Shown here one piece after another: positions 45,595 to 55,466 of a DNA stretch of 64,000 nucleotides (position 1 is the first letter of the stretch; each line of letters begins with the position of its first letter). The notes under the pieces are model-generated. The model had not been told where the DNA came from. It did not search any database and was given only the letters and a program-made list of their open reading frames with translations. The DNA lies in contig NZ_CP069213.1 in assembly GCF_016834455.1 (NCBI RefSeq), positions 3,077,501 to 3,141,500 of the forward strand, in the 5' to 3' direction. The DNA comes from Shewanella litorisediminis (GTDB taxonomy: Bacteria > Pseudomonadota > Gammaproteobacteria > Enterobacterales > Shewanellaceae). The position numbers and the translations under genes were made by a program.

Positions 45595-45939
45595 TCAGGC
45601 AAAGGCCTTGGGGTTTTCACCGTAGTCGTTCTCGTCCTGACTGTCCTGACAGTAGAACACGATCAGCACTATGATACCTATGATGGGGATAAGCGCGATA
45701 AGCTGCCACCAGCCGCTGCGGCCAGTATCGTGCAGACGACGGGCACCTATGGCAAGAGACGGTAAAAATACGGCCAATGAATAGAGGGTACCGACCAGCA
45801 TGCTGCCAAGGGCCATGTCCACCAGATTCATCCCCACACTCACAATCAGGTTGAACAGAAAGAACATCCAAAACTCTTTGCGACGGGCACGCCCCGTGAA
45901 GTCCGCGTATTTTTTCCAGGCGCCAATGTAGTATTCCAT
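45595..45939 (-). CDS. DUF805 inner-membrane protein (YhaH/YhaI type)
   Basis: A 114-residue protein starting EYYIGAWKKYADFTGRARRKEFW, with about three hydrophobic segments (23-45, 48-65, 76-97) and the family hallmark ARRLHDTGRSGWW. Acidic C-terminus. The start has TAAGGAG. Function of DUF805 proteins is unknown. Identification of the family is firm. Confidence 0.93.
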   Translation of the reverse strand: MEYYIGAWKKYADFTGRARRKEFWMFFLFNLIVSVGMNLVDMALGSMLVGTLYSLAVFLPSLAIGARRLHDTGRSGWWQLIALIPIIGIIVLIVFYCQDSQDENDYGENPKAFA

Positions 45940-46146
45940 GGTTTCTCCTTAAAGCCGGGCTCCATCGCCCAAATTACCGCACAGAGTGCGAATTTGTCCT
46001 TATGATTCATTAACCTGCTACCGATAAGCGCCATTACTTTACCACAGAGCCGGGCATTGAGAAGTATGAAAAGCACTTGGGTACTGGCTTCAGCTGCAGC
46101 CACATGGTTATAGTGTCGCTATTTGCCAACCACAGGGAGACGGCAA

Positions 46147-47997
46147 ATGGCAAAACTCAGCGCAATTCATATCTATCCGGTTAAATCCATGGGGGCGCAA
46201 CCACTTAAGCTGGCACGAGTTTGCCCGGAGGGATTGGCAGGTGACCGACGCTTTATGGTGATAAAGCCCAGCGGTGATTTCATCACGGCCCGCACACACC
46301 CGATGCTGCAATTGATAACCCCCAAGGGCCAGGACGAAGATATTCACGTAGGACGCCTTCGGCTCTCCTACCCCGGCCAGCCAGACCTTGCCCTGGATGC
46401 CAGCGAGTTTGAAAAAGCCCCGGTGAAAACCCAGGTCTGGAAAGATGGCTTCGAGGCGCTTTCTATCCACGCGCTGGCCGATGCCTGGATCTCGACCCTA
46501 CTGGGCGAACCAGCCCGGCTTATCTGGCTTGGGGAAACCTCCAACCGTTTTCGTGAAACACTGGCCACCCGTGTCAGTTTTGCCGATGGCTATCCACTGC
46601 TGCTCATCAGTGAGGCCTCGTTGGCTGACTTGAATCTGCGAGCCGATGCTATCAGCCAGATGAGCCAGTTCCGCACCAATCTGGTGGTATCTGACACAGA
46701 TGCCTTTGCCGAAGACGGCTGGAAACGTATTCGTATCGGTGAAGTGGAATTTTTACTGGCCAAACCCTGTAGCCGCTGTGTCATGACCACCGTTATTCCG
46801 GGCACCGATAGGTTTCATCCACTGGGCGAGCCTCTTGCCACCCTCAGCAAGTTCCGTAAAACCCAACAAGGCGATGTCAACTTTGGCCAGAATCTGATTG
46901 CCCTCAATGAAGGCATAATACGCGAAGGGGACACCTTAGAGATTCTTGAAGAGCAGCCCAGCGAGCACTACCCCAATCGTGCACCGGCCAAGCGCAGTCT
47001 GCGCCTGGCTGCCAAAGCGCCCATTGCAAAAGACTTTATGGGGTTCACTTTTGAAGCTGCCGATGGCAAACCTTTGCCGACCTTCTTACCGGGCCAGCAT
47101 CTGGTGTTTGCCTTTGATATCGACGGTACCCGCCATATCCGCCGCTACAGCCTGACCCATGCACCGGCTGAGGGTAACTATCATATTGGCGTAAAACGCA
47201 CCCAGGGCGGCCTGATTTCCAACTGGCTGCACGATGAGCTGGCTGTGGGTGACACAGTGCTGTGCAGCCGCCCCGAGGGCCGTTTTATCCCCAAAACCGG
47301 CAAACCCTTATTGCTTATCAGTGCAGGCTCCGGCGTTACCCCCATGCTGGCCATGGTCAGAACCGCACTGGAGCTTGGTAAACTGAAAGGTCTTTCTGCG
47401 CCACTTGCCCATATTCACTTTATCCACCAGTGCCGCTCTGAAGCGGATATCCCCTGCCGGGGAAGCCTTCACGATTTCGTCGCGGCGGGTATGACGCTTG
47501 AGCTCAATCTGACGGCTCCAGCCCCTGACTGGCAGGGCAACGAGGGTCGTATCAACGCCCCACAGCTGTCTGCGGTGCCCGGGCTTGAAGAACGCGATAC
47601 CTTTATCTGCGGCCCCAGCGGCTTTATGCAAACAGTGGAGACTATGCTGGCACAAGGTGGCGTGCCGACTGAGCAAATTCACTGTGAAAGTTTCGGGGGA
47701 TTGACCAGCGTCGAAGCAAGGGCGCCGGAGCAACTCAAGATTCAGATTGGCGAGAAAGGTTTTGTGGGCGATAACCAACAAAGCCTGCTGACCCAGGCCG
47801 AAGCTCAGGGCATAAAGCTGCTGTGGTCCTGCCGCGCGGGTATTTGCGGCAGCTGTAAATGTAAGCTCACCAAAGGCGAAGTGCACCAGCCCCGGGCCGA
47901 AGCCCTCTCTGATATCGAGCGTGAGCAGGGCGTCATTCTGGCGTGCTGCGCTACCCCGTTAACGGACGTCAGCCTGGTGCCACTGGACAGCGTATAA
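46147..47997 (+). CDS. MOSC-oxidoreductase-ferredoxin fusion (YcbX-like)
   Basis: Cytosolic redox protein of 616 residues. The N-terminal MOSC_N barrel (IHIYPVKSMGAQPLKLARV) and MOSC domain with molybdenum-ligand cysteine in LAKPCSRC (about 205-212) resemble E. coli YcbX and mARC, which reduce N-hydroxylated bases. Unlike YcbX (369 residues), a ferredoxin-NADP-reductase module is inserted (about 285-520): FAD motif RRYSLTH, ISAGSGVTPMLAM, NAD motif FICGPSGFM. The C-terminal plant-type [2Fe-2S] domain has CRAGICGSCKC and ACC. The chain NAD(P)H-FAD-2Fe2S-Moco would lie on one polypeptide. ATG 46147 with GGGAG is used instead of an upstream TTG. Similar fusions exist in Shewanella and Vibrio. 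Confidence 0.9.
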   Translation: MAKLSAIHIYPVKSMGAQPLKLARVCPEGLAGDRRFMVIKPSGDFITARTHPMLQLITPKGQDEDIHVGRLRLSYPGQPDLALDASEFEKAPVKTQVWKDGFEALSIHALADAWISTLLGEPARLIWLGETSNRFRETLATRVSFADGYPLLLISEASLADLNLRADAISQMSQFRTNLVVSDTDAFAEDGWKRIRIGEVEFLLAKPCSRCVMTTVIPGTDRFHPLGEPLATLSKFRKTQQGDVNFGQNLIALNEGIIREGDTLEILEEQPSEHYPNRAPAKRSLRLAAKAPIAKDFMGFTFEAADGKPLPTFLPGQHLVFAFDIDGTRHIRRYSLTHAPAEGNYHIGVKRTQGGLISNWLHDELAVGDTVLCSRPEGRFIPKTGKPLLLISAGSGVTPMLAMVRTALELGKLKGLSAPLAHIHFIHQCRSEADIPCRGSLHDFVAAGMTLELNLTAPAPDWQGNEGRINAPQLSAVPGLEERDTFICGPSGFMQTVETMLAQGGVPTEQIHCESFGGLTSVEARAPEQLKIQIGEKGFVGDNQQSLLTQAEAQGIKLLWSCRAGICGSCKCKLTKGEVHQPRAEALSDIEREQGVILACCATPLTDVSLVPLDSV

Positions 47998-48010
47998 CTC
48001 AGTCTCAAAT

Positions 48011-48043
48011 AAAAAAGGCTGCCTCGGGCAGCCTCTTTTTTTC
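48011..48043 (+). terminator. Terminator of the MOSC fusion gene
   Basis: Stem AGGCTGCC / GGCAGCCT with TCG loop, followed by CTTTTTTT, 20 bases after the stop codon. Confidence 0.92.
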
Positions 48044-48152
48044 AGGTTAAGTCCAGCACACGTCCGTGTTTTCATCCCGGTACCAAACATCCGGGACGGA
48101 AAGCCAATAACAGAAGCCGCTCAGGCTCCATGCCACCTACCTTAAGACTATG

Positions 48153-50273
48153 TCAGGTACGCAGCTTCGCCAGCTGACTTTCCTGCCTGCCAACCAGCTT
48201 GGCGAGACTCTCACTGCTTTCCCGGGCTTTACCGGCCAGCTCCATCAGCTCTGCCGCAGAGTCGGAGATCCCCGTGATGTTGCGGCTCACCTCTTCAGTA
48301 ACTGCACTTTGTTCCTCGGCAGCAGTCGCAATCTGAGTAACCTGATTGGAGATTTCGTTAATGCGCTCCACCATCACCGACAGGGCTTCAAAGGCCTGCT
48401 CGGTTTGCGCCACCGCCTGCTCAGCAAGGCCTACCCCTTTATCGATAATTCCGGATGCCCCTTTCACCTCTTGCTCGAGCGCATCAATTAACCGGCCAAT
48501 ATCGTCGGTGGAGGCCTGTGTCTTGGAGGCAAGCGAGCGAACTTCATCGGCAACCACAGCAAAGCCCCTGCCCTGCTCACCGGCACGGGCCGCTTCAATG
48601 GCGGCATTGAGCGCCAGCAGGTTGGTCTGGGCAGCAATGGCACTGATCACTTCCAGGATCTTGCTGATATTGGTGCTGCTGTCGGCCACCTTACCAACCG
48701 CAATCTTGGCTTGCAGCGACTCCTTGGACATGGTGCTGACCAGGTTGACCGCCTGAGTCAGACTTTCCTGACTCACCTTGACCTGCGAGGCCATGGCGGC
48801 AGACTCGCTGGCCGTTTGTTCAGACGCCTTGGCCACTTCATGGGCGGTATGGCTCATCTCGTTGACGGCGGTCACCACACTCTCAATTTCACTGTACTGG
48901 CGGTTGACACTTTGCTTGGTTTCTTCGGCAATCCGGGCCGTTGCCTGGCTTTCAGAACGGGATTCTGTGGCGACCTTTTTCAATTCACTGATAAGCCCAT
49001 GGAGCTTGCCAATAAAGGCATTAAACCCGTTGCCAAGGGCAATCAGCTCTGCGTGTTCATCCACTTTCAGGCTTTGGGTCAAATCCCCCTCGGCACTGGC
49101 AAGCTGACTGACCCGCTGCTGAATTTGCTGGATGGGGGCCACCACGCTGCGGATAAAGAGGGCGATGAGGATCACCGCCACCGCGGCAATACCTATACCC
49201 AGCAGCAGCACAAAGCGCCCCAGGCTGGCAGCCATGGCCTGCATGCTCCCCTCAACCTGTTCGGCACTGGCAAAAGCGATATGTCGTGGCACCTCGATAG
49301 TGAGCAACCACTGACTGCCAGAGAGCGGAATATTGATGGGATAGGCCACTATCATGCTGTTATCGTTGAGAAGATAACCGTCCCCCTTGCCCAGGCCCAA
49401 CATTTGGCTGGCGAGGGCGTTGTCTATTGACTCCCCAAGGGGACGGGCTTTTTTATCATAGTGGCTCGCCGCCACTATCAGCCCCTTGGTCGACAGCAAG
49501 GTTACCTTGGCCTGGCCCTGGTAGAGACTGGCAGACAGTTCCTCAATCATCTTTTGAAACACCGGCAGGTTCAAATCGACCCCGACCACGCCCCTAAAAG
49601 CGCCGGCGCGAACAATAGGCACGGTCAGCGAAGTCATGAGCATGTTGTTGCCGGGGGTGATCTCGTAGAGATAGGGCTCCATCAGGCAGGGCTTTTGGGT
49701 GTCTTTGGCACACAGGTACCACTCTGCTTCCCGCAAACCAAACTCATTGCGGGTATCAGCGTATTTCTCGTTGGCGTCATCCACCTGAGACTGGGTCTGG
49801 CTGCCATCATCGTTGCGATAAAAATACACCTCGAGGGTACCCACGCCCTCAACAGAGTGCATCAGACCCGGGGCAGTAAACTCGCTGTCACGGCCATCGA
49901 AACCATTGGGTTCGAACTGCGCATACATGGAGGAAATCTGGCGATTTTTCTGCAGCACAGCGCCCACGGCATCCTGAACGGTTTCACGATTCATCCGCCC
50001 GACCAGCGCATCGTTTTCCATCATGGCACTGAATGAATAGGGAATTCGGTAGGCTTCGTTGATAAAGGCGGCGACCTTCTCACCATAGCGTCCGGCGCTG
50101 GCGGTAAGTTTGGTACGTATTTCATCATTCAGCGCTTTGTCGACTTCAACAAAGAGCTCGTCGGTTTTGTTATTGAGGGTACTCCAGAGGGTAATCGACA
50201 TGGTGGCCACAGTGGCCAGAAACAGCGCCGAGGTCATCCAAAGTAGCTTTTGTCGCAGGGGAAGATGTTTCAT
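48153..50273 (-). CDS. Methyl-accepting chemotaxis protein with double-Cache-like sensor
   Basis: Chemoreceptor of 706 residues from ATG 50273 (GGAGAG upstream; an earlier in-frame start adds nine residues without a ribosome site). TM1 (about 9-30) is followed by a roughly 310-residue periplasmic region with dCache features: [60 protein letters not shown]. Then TM2 (about 345-365), HAMP and the signalling hairpin with the invariant tip. dCache receptors commonly bind amino acids, GABA or polyamines. It ends a few hundred bases from the gabT end of the putrescine/GABA locus, which makes such a ligand plausible but unproven. Confidence 0.94.
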   Translation of the reverse strand: MKHLPLRQKLLWMTSALFLATVATMSITLWSTLNNKTDELFVEVDKALNDEIRTKLTASAGRYGEKVAAFINEAYRIPYSFSAMMENDALVGRMNRETVQDAVGAVLQKNRQISSMYAQFEPNGFDGRDSEFTAPGLMHSVEGVGTLEVYFYRNDDGSQTQSQVDDANEKYADTRNEFGLREAEWYLCAKDTQKPCLMEPYLYEITPGNNMLMTSLTVPIVRAGAFRGVVGVDLNLPVFQKMIEELSASLYQGQAKVTLLSTKGLIVAASHYDKKARPLGESIDNALASQMLGLGKGDGYLLNDNSMIVAYPINIPLSGSQWLLTIEVPRHIAFASAEQVEGSMQAMAASLGRFVLLLGIGIAAVAVILIALFIRSVVAPIQQIQQRVSQLASAEGDLTQSLKVDEHAELIALGNGFNAFIGKLHGLISELKKVATESRSESQATARIAEETKQSVNRQYSEIESVVTAVNEMSHTAHEVAKASEQTASESAAMASQVKVSQESLTQAVNLVSTMSKESLQAKIAVGKVADSSTNISKILEVISAIAAQTNLLALNAAIEAARAGEQGRGFAVVADEVRSLASKTQASTDDIGRLIDALEQEVKGASGIIDKGVGLAEQAVAQTEQAFEALSVMVERINEISNQVTQIATAAEEQSAVTEEVSRNITGISDSAAELMELAGKARESSESLAKLVGRQESQLAKLRT

Positions 50274-50358
50274 GCACTCTCCGCAAGATCCTGAAAACAC
50301 ATAGGTAGACTAATGTATGACTGAGTATAGTCTCTATCTGCGTCCGTGCATTTTTCAA

Positions 50359-50388
50359 TAAAAAAGCGGCCCTTCATGGGCCGCTTTT
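50359..50388 (-). terminator. Terminator of the puuB-gabD-gabT unit
   Basis: Stem AAAAGCGGCCC / GGGCCGCTTTT, loop TTCAT; on the minus strand it ends in a T run directly after gabT. Confidence 0.92.
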
Positions 50389-50398
50389 ACTGCTGACG

Positions 50399-51676
50399 TT
50401 ATTTACCGAGCACGGCCTCGAAACATTCGGCCATGATCTCAAGCCCGCGCTGGATTTGAGCATCCGGTGCCGTGATGGGCACCAGAATCCTCAGCACGTT
50501 GCCGTAGGTACCGCATGACAGCAGGATAAGACCACGGTTACGGGCTTCGGTGAGCACCTGCGGGCAATACTCAGGGGCAGGCTTGCCGTTTTCCATCAGC
50601 TCAATGGCAATCATGGAACCCAGGCCGCGCACCTCAGCGATTTGCGGATAACGACCGGCCAACTCGCCAATAGCCGCCTTGATGGTCTGGCCGATGGCAT
50701 TGGAGCGCTCCAGCAGTTTTTCTTCTTCAAAAACCTCTATCACCGCCAGCGCAGCAGCGCAGGCCAGCGGGCTGCCGCCGTAGGTGCCACCAAGGCCACC
50801 GGGGCCAATGGCATCCATCACCTCGGCGCGGCCTGTGATACCAGAAAGCGGGAAGCCACCGGCAATCGACTTAGCGAAGGTGGTAATGTCCGCCGCCACA
50901 CCCATTTGCTCCATGGCAAAGAAGGTGCCGGTACGGCCTGCGCCGGTTTGCACTTCATCGGCAATCAGCATGATGCCTTCGCGATCGCAAAGCTCACGCA
51001 GACGCTTCATAAAGCTTGGGTTCGCGGCATAAAAACCGCCCTCGCCCTGCACCGGCTCAAGAATGATGGCGGCGATATCGCTTGGCTCGGCATCGTTCTT
51101 GAAAATACGCTCGATGGAGGCCATGGCATCATCTTCGCTCACCCCGTGCAGCGCACAGGGGTATTCGGCGCGAAACACGTTGGCCTGCATCAGCCCCATG
51201 CCCTTGCTGTAGGGAGCCACTTTACCGGTCAGCGCCAGTGCGGCCATGGTGCGACCATGGTAGCCGGAGGTAAAAGCAATTACGCCGGCACGCTTGGTAT
51301 AGGCGCGGGCCACCTTGATGGCGTTTTCCACCGCTTCCGAGCCACTGGTAAACAGGGCCGACTTTTTGGCAAAGTCACCGGGCACCAGATGATTGAGCTT
51401 TTCACATACAGATACATAGCTTTCATAACCCATCACCATAAAACAGGTGTGGGAGAACTTATCCAGCTGCTCGGCCACGGCAGCCTTCACTTTCGGATGC
51501 AGGTGACCTGTGTTCAGTACAGCAATGCCGCCGGCAAAGTCGATATACTCACGGCCTTCAACGTCCCAAACGGTGGCGTTTTCGGCGCGCTCGGTAAACA
51601 CAGGGTGGATTTGGCCAACGCCACCGGCCACAGCAGCGCGGCGACGAACCATCAATGAATCATTGGTCAAGCTCAT
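50399..51676 (-). CDS. gabT: GabT, 4-aminobutyrate aminotransferase
   Basis: PLP enzyme converting GABA and 2-oxoglutarate to succinate semialdehyde and glutamate. 425 residues, as in E. coli (426). Visible are the phosphate-binding SGSEAVENAIKVARAY, FTSGYHGRTMAALALTG, the acidic EPVQGEGGF and LIADEVQTGAGRTG, and the PLP lysine in TTFAKSIAGGFPLSG. Start has AGGAG. It lies 21 bases after gabD and finishes the operon. Confidence 0.97.
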   Translation of the reverse strand: MSLTNDSLMVRRRAAVAGGVGQIHPVFTERAENATVWDVEGREYIDFAGGIAVLNTGHLHPKVKAAVAEQLDKFSHTCFMVMGYESYVSVCEKLNHLVPGDFAKKSALFTSGSEAVENAIKVARAYTKRAGVIAFTSGYHGRTMAALALTGKVAPYSKGMGLMQANVFRAEYPCALHGVSEDDAMASIERIFKNDAEPSDIAAIILEPVQGEGGFYAANPSFMKRLRELCDREGIMLIADEVQTGAGRTGTFFAMEQMGVAADITTFAKSIAGGFPLSGITGRAEVMDAIGPGGLGGTYGGSPLACAAALAVIEVFEEEKLLERSNAIGQTIKAAIGELAGRYPQIAEVRGLGSMIAIELMENGKPAPEYCPQVLTEARNRGLILLSCGTYGNVLRILVPITAPDAQIQRGLEIMAECFEAVLGK

Positions 51677-51697
51677 AGGATACTCCTGTTTGGCCGG

Positions 51698-53140
51698 TCA
51701 CACCGACAGACAGATATATTTGATTTCTACATACTCATCGATGCCGTACTTGGAGCCTTCGCGGCCCAGACCCGATGATTTCATGCCGCCAAAGGGGGCC
51801 ACTTCGGTGGAAATAAGGCCGGTGTTCACACCCACCATGCCGTATTCCAGTGCCTCGGCCACCTTCCAGATAAGGGAGATATCGCGGCCATAGAAGTAGG
51901 CTGCGAGGCCAAACTCGGTGTCGTTGGCCTGACGAATCACATCATCCACATCGCTGAAACGGAACAGCGGTGCCAGCGGGCCAAAGGTTTCCTCGCGGGC
52001 CACCTTCATGGTGGCATCCACGTTGGTCACAATGGTGGGCTCCATAAAGTTGCCACCCAGCGGTTTGCCACCGGCAACCAGGGTCGCACCCTTATCCAGC
52101 GCATCCTGAAGGTGGCTTTGCACCTTCTCCAATGCGGCAGCGTTGATGAGCGGCCCCGTGGTCACACCCGGCTCTGCGCCATTGCCCACCTTAAGCTTGG
52201 CCACAGCAGCGGCCAGCTTTTCGGCAAAGGCGTCGTACACACCGTCCTGTACGTAGATGCGGTTGGCGCATACGCAGGTTTGACCGGCGTTGCGGTATTT
52301 GGAAATCATGGCGCCTTCAACGGCTGCATCCAGATCCGCATCGTTAAACACGATAAAGGGCGCGTTGCCGCCAAGCTCCAGGGAGACTTTCTTCAGCGTT
52401 GGCGCACACTGCTGCATCAGCTTGATGCCGACACCGGTTGAGCCGGTGAACGACAGCTTGCGCACCACAGGGTTTTCGCAAAGCTCGTTGCCAATGGCCA
52501 CGGCATCGCCGGTGACGACACTGAACACGCCGGGTGGAATACCCGCTTCTTCAGCCAGTTCGGCCAGCGCCAGCGCAGTGAATGGCGTCTGGGGTGCTGG
52601 TTTCACAATCATGGTACAACCTGCTGCCAGCGCCGGACCCGCCTTACGGGTTATCATGGCCGCCGGGAAATTCCAGGGCGTAATAGCCGCTGTGACCCCA
52701 ACACCCTGCTTAATCACCATGATGCGCTTGTCGCCCTGGTGACCCGGGATGGTATCGCCGTAAAGACGCTTGGCCTCTTCGGCAAACCACTCGATAAAGG
52801 AGGCGGCATAGACCACCTCGCCCCTGGCCTCGGCCAAAGGTTTGCCCTGCTCTGTGGTCATCATCAGCGCCAGATCGTCGGCGTTTTCCAGCATCAGCTC
52901 ATACCAGCGGCGCAATTTGGCACCGCGCTCTTTGGCGGTCAGTGCACGCCAGGCTGGCAGCGCCGCTTCTGCGGCCGCAATGGCTTCGCGGGTTTCATCC
53001 CTGCCCATCACGGGCACAGAGGCAATGGCCTCATTGGTGGCCGGATTGGCAATGGTCACCGTCTCGCCCGACAGGGCATCGCGCCACTCGCCATTGAGAT
53101 AACACTGGGTTTTCAAAAGTGAAGGACGTTTGAGCTGCAC
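51698..53140 (-). CDS. gabD: GabD, succinate-semialdehyde dehydrogenase
   Basis: Oxidises succinate semialdehyde to succinate with NAD(P). 480 residues, the usual length. It has the cofactor motif ITPWNFP, FTGSTGVG, catalytic Glu255 in LELGGNAPFIVF and Cys289 in NAGQTCVCANR. Start is GTG with AAGGAG upstream. In this locus no separate puuC is seen, so GabD or a distant enzyme might also oxidise gamma-glutamyl-aminobutyraldehyde. Confidence 0.96.
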   Translation of the reverse strand: MQLKRPSLLKTQCYLNGEWRDALSGETVTIANPATNEAIASVPVMGRDETREAIAAAEAALPAWRALTAKERGAKLRRWYELMLENADDLALMMTTEQGKPLAEARGEVVYAASFIEWFAEEAKRLYGDTIPGHQGDKRIMVIKQGVGVTAAITPWNFPAAMITRKAGPALAAGCTMIVKPAPQTPFTALALAELAEEAGIPPGVFSVVTGDAVAIGNELCENPVVRKLSFTGSTGVGIKLMQQCAPTLKKVSLELGGNAPFIVFNDADLDAAVEGAMISKYRNAGQTCVCANRIYVQDGVYDAFAEKLAAAVAKLKVGNGAEPGVTTGPLINAAALEKVQSHLQDALDKGATLVAGGKPLGGNFMEPTIVTNVDATMKVAREETFGPLAPLFRFSDVDDVIRQANDTEFGLAAYFYGRDISLIWKVAEALEYGMVGVNTGLISTEVAPFGGMKSSGLGREGSKYGIDEYVEIKYICLSV

Positions 53141-53195
53141 AGCTGACTCCTTGATACCTGTTACTTGTTACTGGGCACTTACGCCGTTAATTCTG

Positions 53196-54482
53196 TTAGA
53201 TGCCCAACTTATCGCGAACCGTGTAGTACCAGGCGCCCAGGGCGCTGAAAGGTACCCGCAGCGCATGGCCGCCGGGGAACGGATAATGGGGCAGCGCGGC
53301 AAAGGCATCGAAACGGGTCGCCTGACCGTTCAGCACCTCGGCAATCAGCTTGCCAGCCAGGTGGGTGTAGGTTACACCGTGGCCACTGCAGCCCTGGGAG
53401 TAATAGATGTTCTTGCCGATGCGGCCCACCTGCGGCAGACGCGACAATGTCAGCAGGAAGTTACCTGTCCAGGTGTAGTCGATACGCACATCTTTAAGCT
53501 GCGGGAAAGTTTTCAACAGCTTGGGCAGAATGATGGACTTGATGTTGTCCGGGTCGCGGGCACCATAAACCACGCCACCACCGTAAATGAGTCGCTTATC
53601 GCCGGTTAAGCGGAAATAGTCCAGCAGGTAGTTACAGTCTTCGACACAGTAATCCTGAGGCAGCAGGCTCTTGGCCATCTCATCGCCAAGGGGCTCGGTT
53701 GTGATCACCTGGCTGCCACAGGGCATGGACTTGGCCATGAGTTCGGGCATCAACTTACCCAGGTAGGCATTGCCTGCAACCACCACAAAGCGGGCTTTAA
53801 CCTGACCGAATTCGGTTTTGACGATGGCAGGCTCACCTTCCACCACATCCAGCACGGCCGAGTCTTCAAAGATTTTACCGCCAAGACTTTCCACCGCACG
53901 GGCTTCGCCCAGTGCCAGGTTAAGCGGATGAATGTGACCGCCACTCTTGTCCAGCATACCGCCAACGTAGCGCTCAGTATTTACCACATTGCGGATACCG
54001 GCTTCGTCGAGGACTTCCAGTTGCTCAGTATGACCGTGGGCTTCCCACAACGCCTTTTGCGCCCTGAGGTGACCCATCTGCTTTTGGTTCAGTGCAGCAA
54101 ACACACCGCCGTTTTTCAGATCGCAGTCGATGTTGTATTTTGCGATGCGCTCGCGAATGATGCGGCCACCTTCAAATGCCATTTCACCGAACAGTTTGGC
54201 CTTTTCCTTACCAACGGTTTTTTCAATGACATCAATGTCGCGGCTGTAGCTGTTAACGATTTGGCCGCCATTGCGACCCGAAGCACCCCAACCAATTCGG
54301 GCGGCCTCCAAAACGACGACCTTGAAACCACTTTCAAGTAAATGCAATGCCGAGGACAGACCCGTATAGCCTGCGCCTATAACACACACGTCGGTTTCAA
54401 GATGCTCCTCAAGACGAGGGCGAATACGGGTGTCATTGGCGGAAGCGGCATAGTAGGACTCGGTATGAGGTGTAGCAGACAT
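53196..54482 (-). CDS. puuB: PuuB-like gamma-glutamylputrescine oxidase
   Basis: FAD-dependent amine oxidase of the DAO family, 428 residues (E. coli PuuB 426). The N-terminal dinucleotide fold VCVIGAGYTGLSSALHLLESG is followed by RIGWGASGRNGGQIVNSYSRD and the C-terminal YSQGCSGHGVTYTHLAGKLIAE. It would oxidise gamma-glutamylputrescine to the aldehyde plus H2O2 and ammonia. The start has AAGGAAG. It begins a sub-operon with gabD and gabT, because a terminator separates it from potI. A second, similar oxidase starts at 63734. Confidence 0.93.
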   Translation of the reverse strand: MSATPHTESYYAASANDTRIRPRLEEHLETDVCVIGAGYTGLSSALHLLESGFKVVVLEAARIGWGASGRNGGQIVNSYSRDIDVIEKTVGKEKAKLFGEMAFEGGRIIRERIAKYNIDCDLKNGGVFAALNQKQMGHLRAQKALWEAHGHTEQLEVLDEAGIRNVVNTERYVGGMLDKSGGHIHPLNLALGEARAVESLGGKIFEDSAVLDVVEGEPAIVKTEFGQVKARFVVVAGNAYLGKLMPELMAKSMPCGSQVITTEPLGDEMAKSLLPQDYCVEDCNYLLDYFRLTGDKRLIYGGGVVYGARDPDNIKSIILPKLLKTFPQLKDVRIDYTWTGNFLLTLSRLPQVGRIGKNIYYSQGCSGHGVTYTHLAGKLIAEVLNGQATRFDAFAALPHYPFPGGHALRVPFSALGAWYYTVRDKLGI

Positions 54483-54605
54483 GATGCTTCCTTCTTTCTT
54501 ATGTTCATTATTTTAAACAACCAGCTCATCCTACACCTTCACCCAGGGAAACTCTAGGGCTACTGAAGGATAATTTTGAATTTTTGTTGAAAATATCAAA
54601 CAAAC

Positions 54606-54632
54606 AAAAACGGCCGCCAAGGCGACCGTTTC
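54606..54632 (-). terminator. Terminator after potI
   Basis: Stem AAACGGCCGCC / GGCGACCGTTT with one mismatch and a 2-base centre; T-rich end on the minus strand. It separates potI from puuB, whose own promoter should lie at about 54490-54600. Confidence 0.8.
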
Positions 54633-54650
54633 ATTAGTGGACACTCAGGA

Positions 54651-55466
54651 CTATTCCATCGCAGCCTTGGCCCGTTTTTCAGCCCTGCGGGCGAAATACC
54701 AGGACAGGAAGGCAATCAGAGAGACCGCCAGGATGATCAGGGTCGCCAGCGCGTTAATCTTGGGTGATACCCCCAAACGTACCGAGGAGAACACCACCAT
54801 CGGCAGCGTCGTCGCCCCAGGACCAGACGCAAAGCTTGCAATCACCAGGTCATCCAGCGACAGGCTGAAGGACAGCAGCCAACCTGCAGTCAGTGCCGGC
54901 GCAATCATGGGCACAGTGATGAGGAAGAAGGTCTTGAGTGGCGTTGCCCCCAAGTCCATGGCCGCTTCCTCAATCGACATGTCCAGTTCACGCAGGCGGG
55001 ACGACACCACCACGGCCACGTAGGCTGCACAGAAGGTGGAGTGCGCGAGCCAGATGGTCAGCCTACCACGCTCGGCGGGCCAACCTATGAGGTCGGCCAT
55101 GTGCACAAACAGCAGCAGCAACGACAGACCCGTGATCACCTCTGGCATTACCAGTGGTGCCGTGATCATGTTCGACAGCGACAGCTTGGCCCAACTGCGG
55201 CGAAAACGTGTCATCACGAAGGCCGCCATGGTGCCCAGCACCACGGCCATGGACGCCGACAGGAAGGCAATCTCGAGACTGGTCCAGACCGCGTCGAGAA
55301 TTTGCTGATCCTTAAACAGCTCCACATACCATTTGGCCGAGAATCCGCCCCATACGGTCACCAGCTTGGACGCGTTGAAGGAGTAGAAAATCAGGATAAA
55401 CATAGGGGCATAGAGGAAGATGAGCCCCAACCACAACATCACGGTAGAAAAACTCAGCTTTTTCAT
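54651..55466 (-). CDS. potI: PotI, putrescine ABC transporter permease
   Basis: Inner-membrane permease of 271 residues with about six membrane segments and the EAA loop signature EEAAMDLGATPLKTFFLITVPMIAPAL for ATPase contact. Four-base overlap with potH. Last gene of potFGHI. Confidence 0.95.
   Translation of the reverse strand: MKKLSFSTVMLWLGLIFLYAPMFILIFYSFNASKLVTVWGGFSAKWYVELFKDQQILDAVWTSLEIAFLSASMAVVLGTMAAFVMTRFRRSWAKLSLSNMITAPLVMPEVITGLSLLLLFVHMADLIGWPAERGRLTIWLAHSTFCAAYVAVVVSSRLRELDMSIEEAAMDLGATPLKTFFLITVPMIAPALTAGWLLSFSLSLDDLVIASFASGPGATTLPMVVFSSVRLGVSPKINALATLIILAVSLIAFLSWYFARRAEKRAKAAME

Noticed and set aside
50642..51658. 338-codon open frame antisense to gabT
   Set aside because: Antisense shadow of a conserved aminotransferase; composition follows gabT codons.
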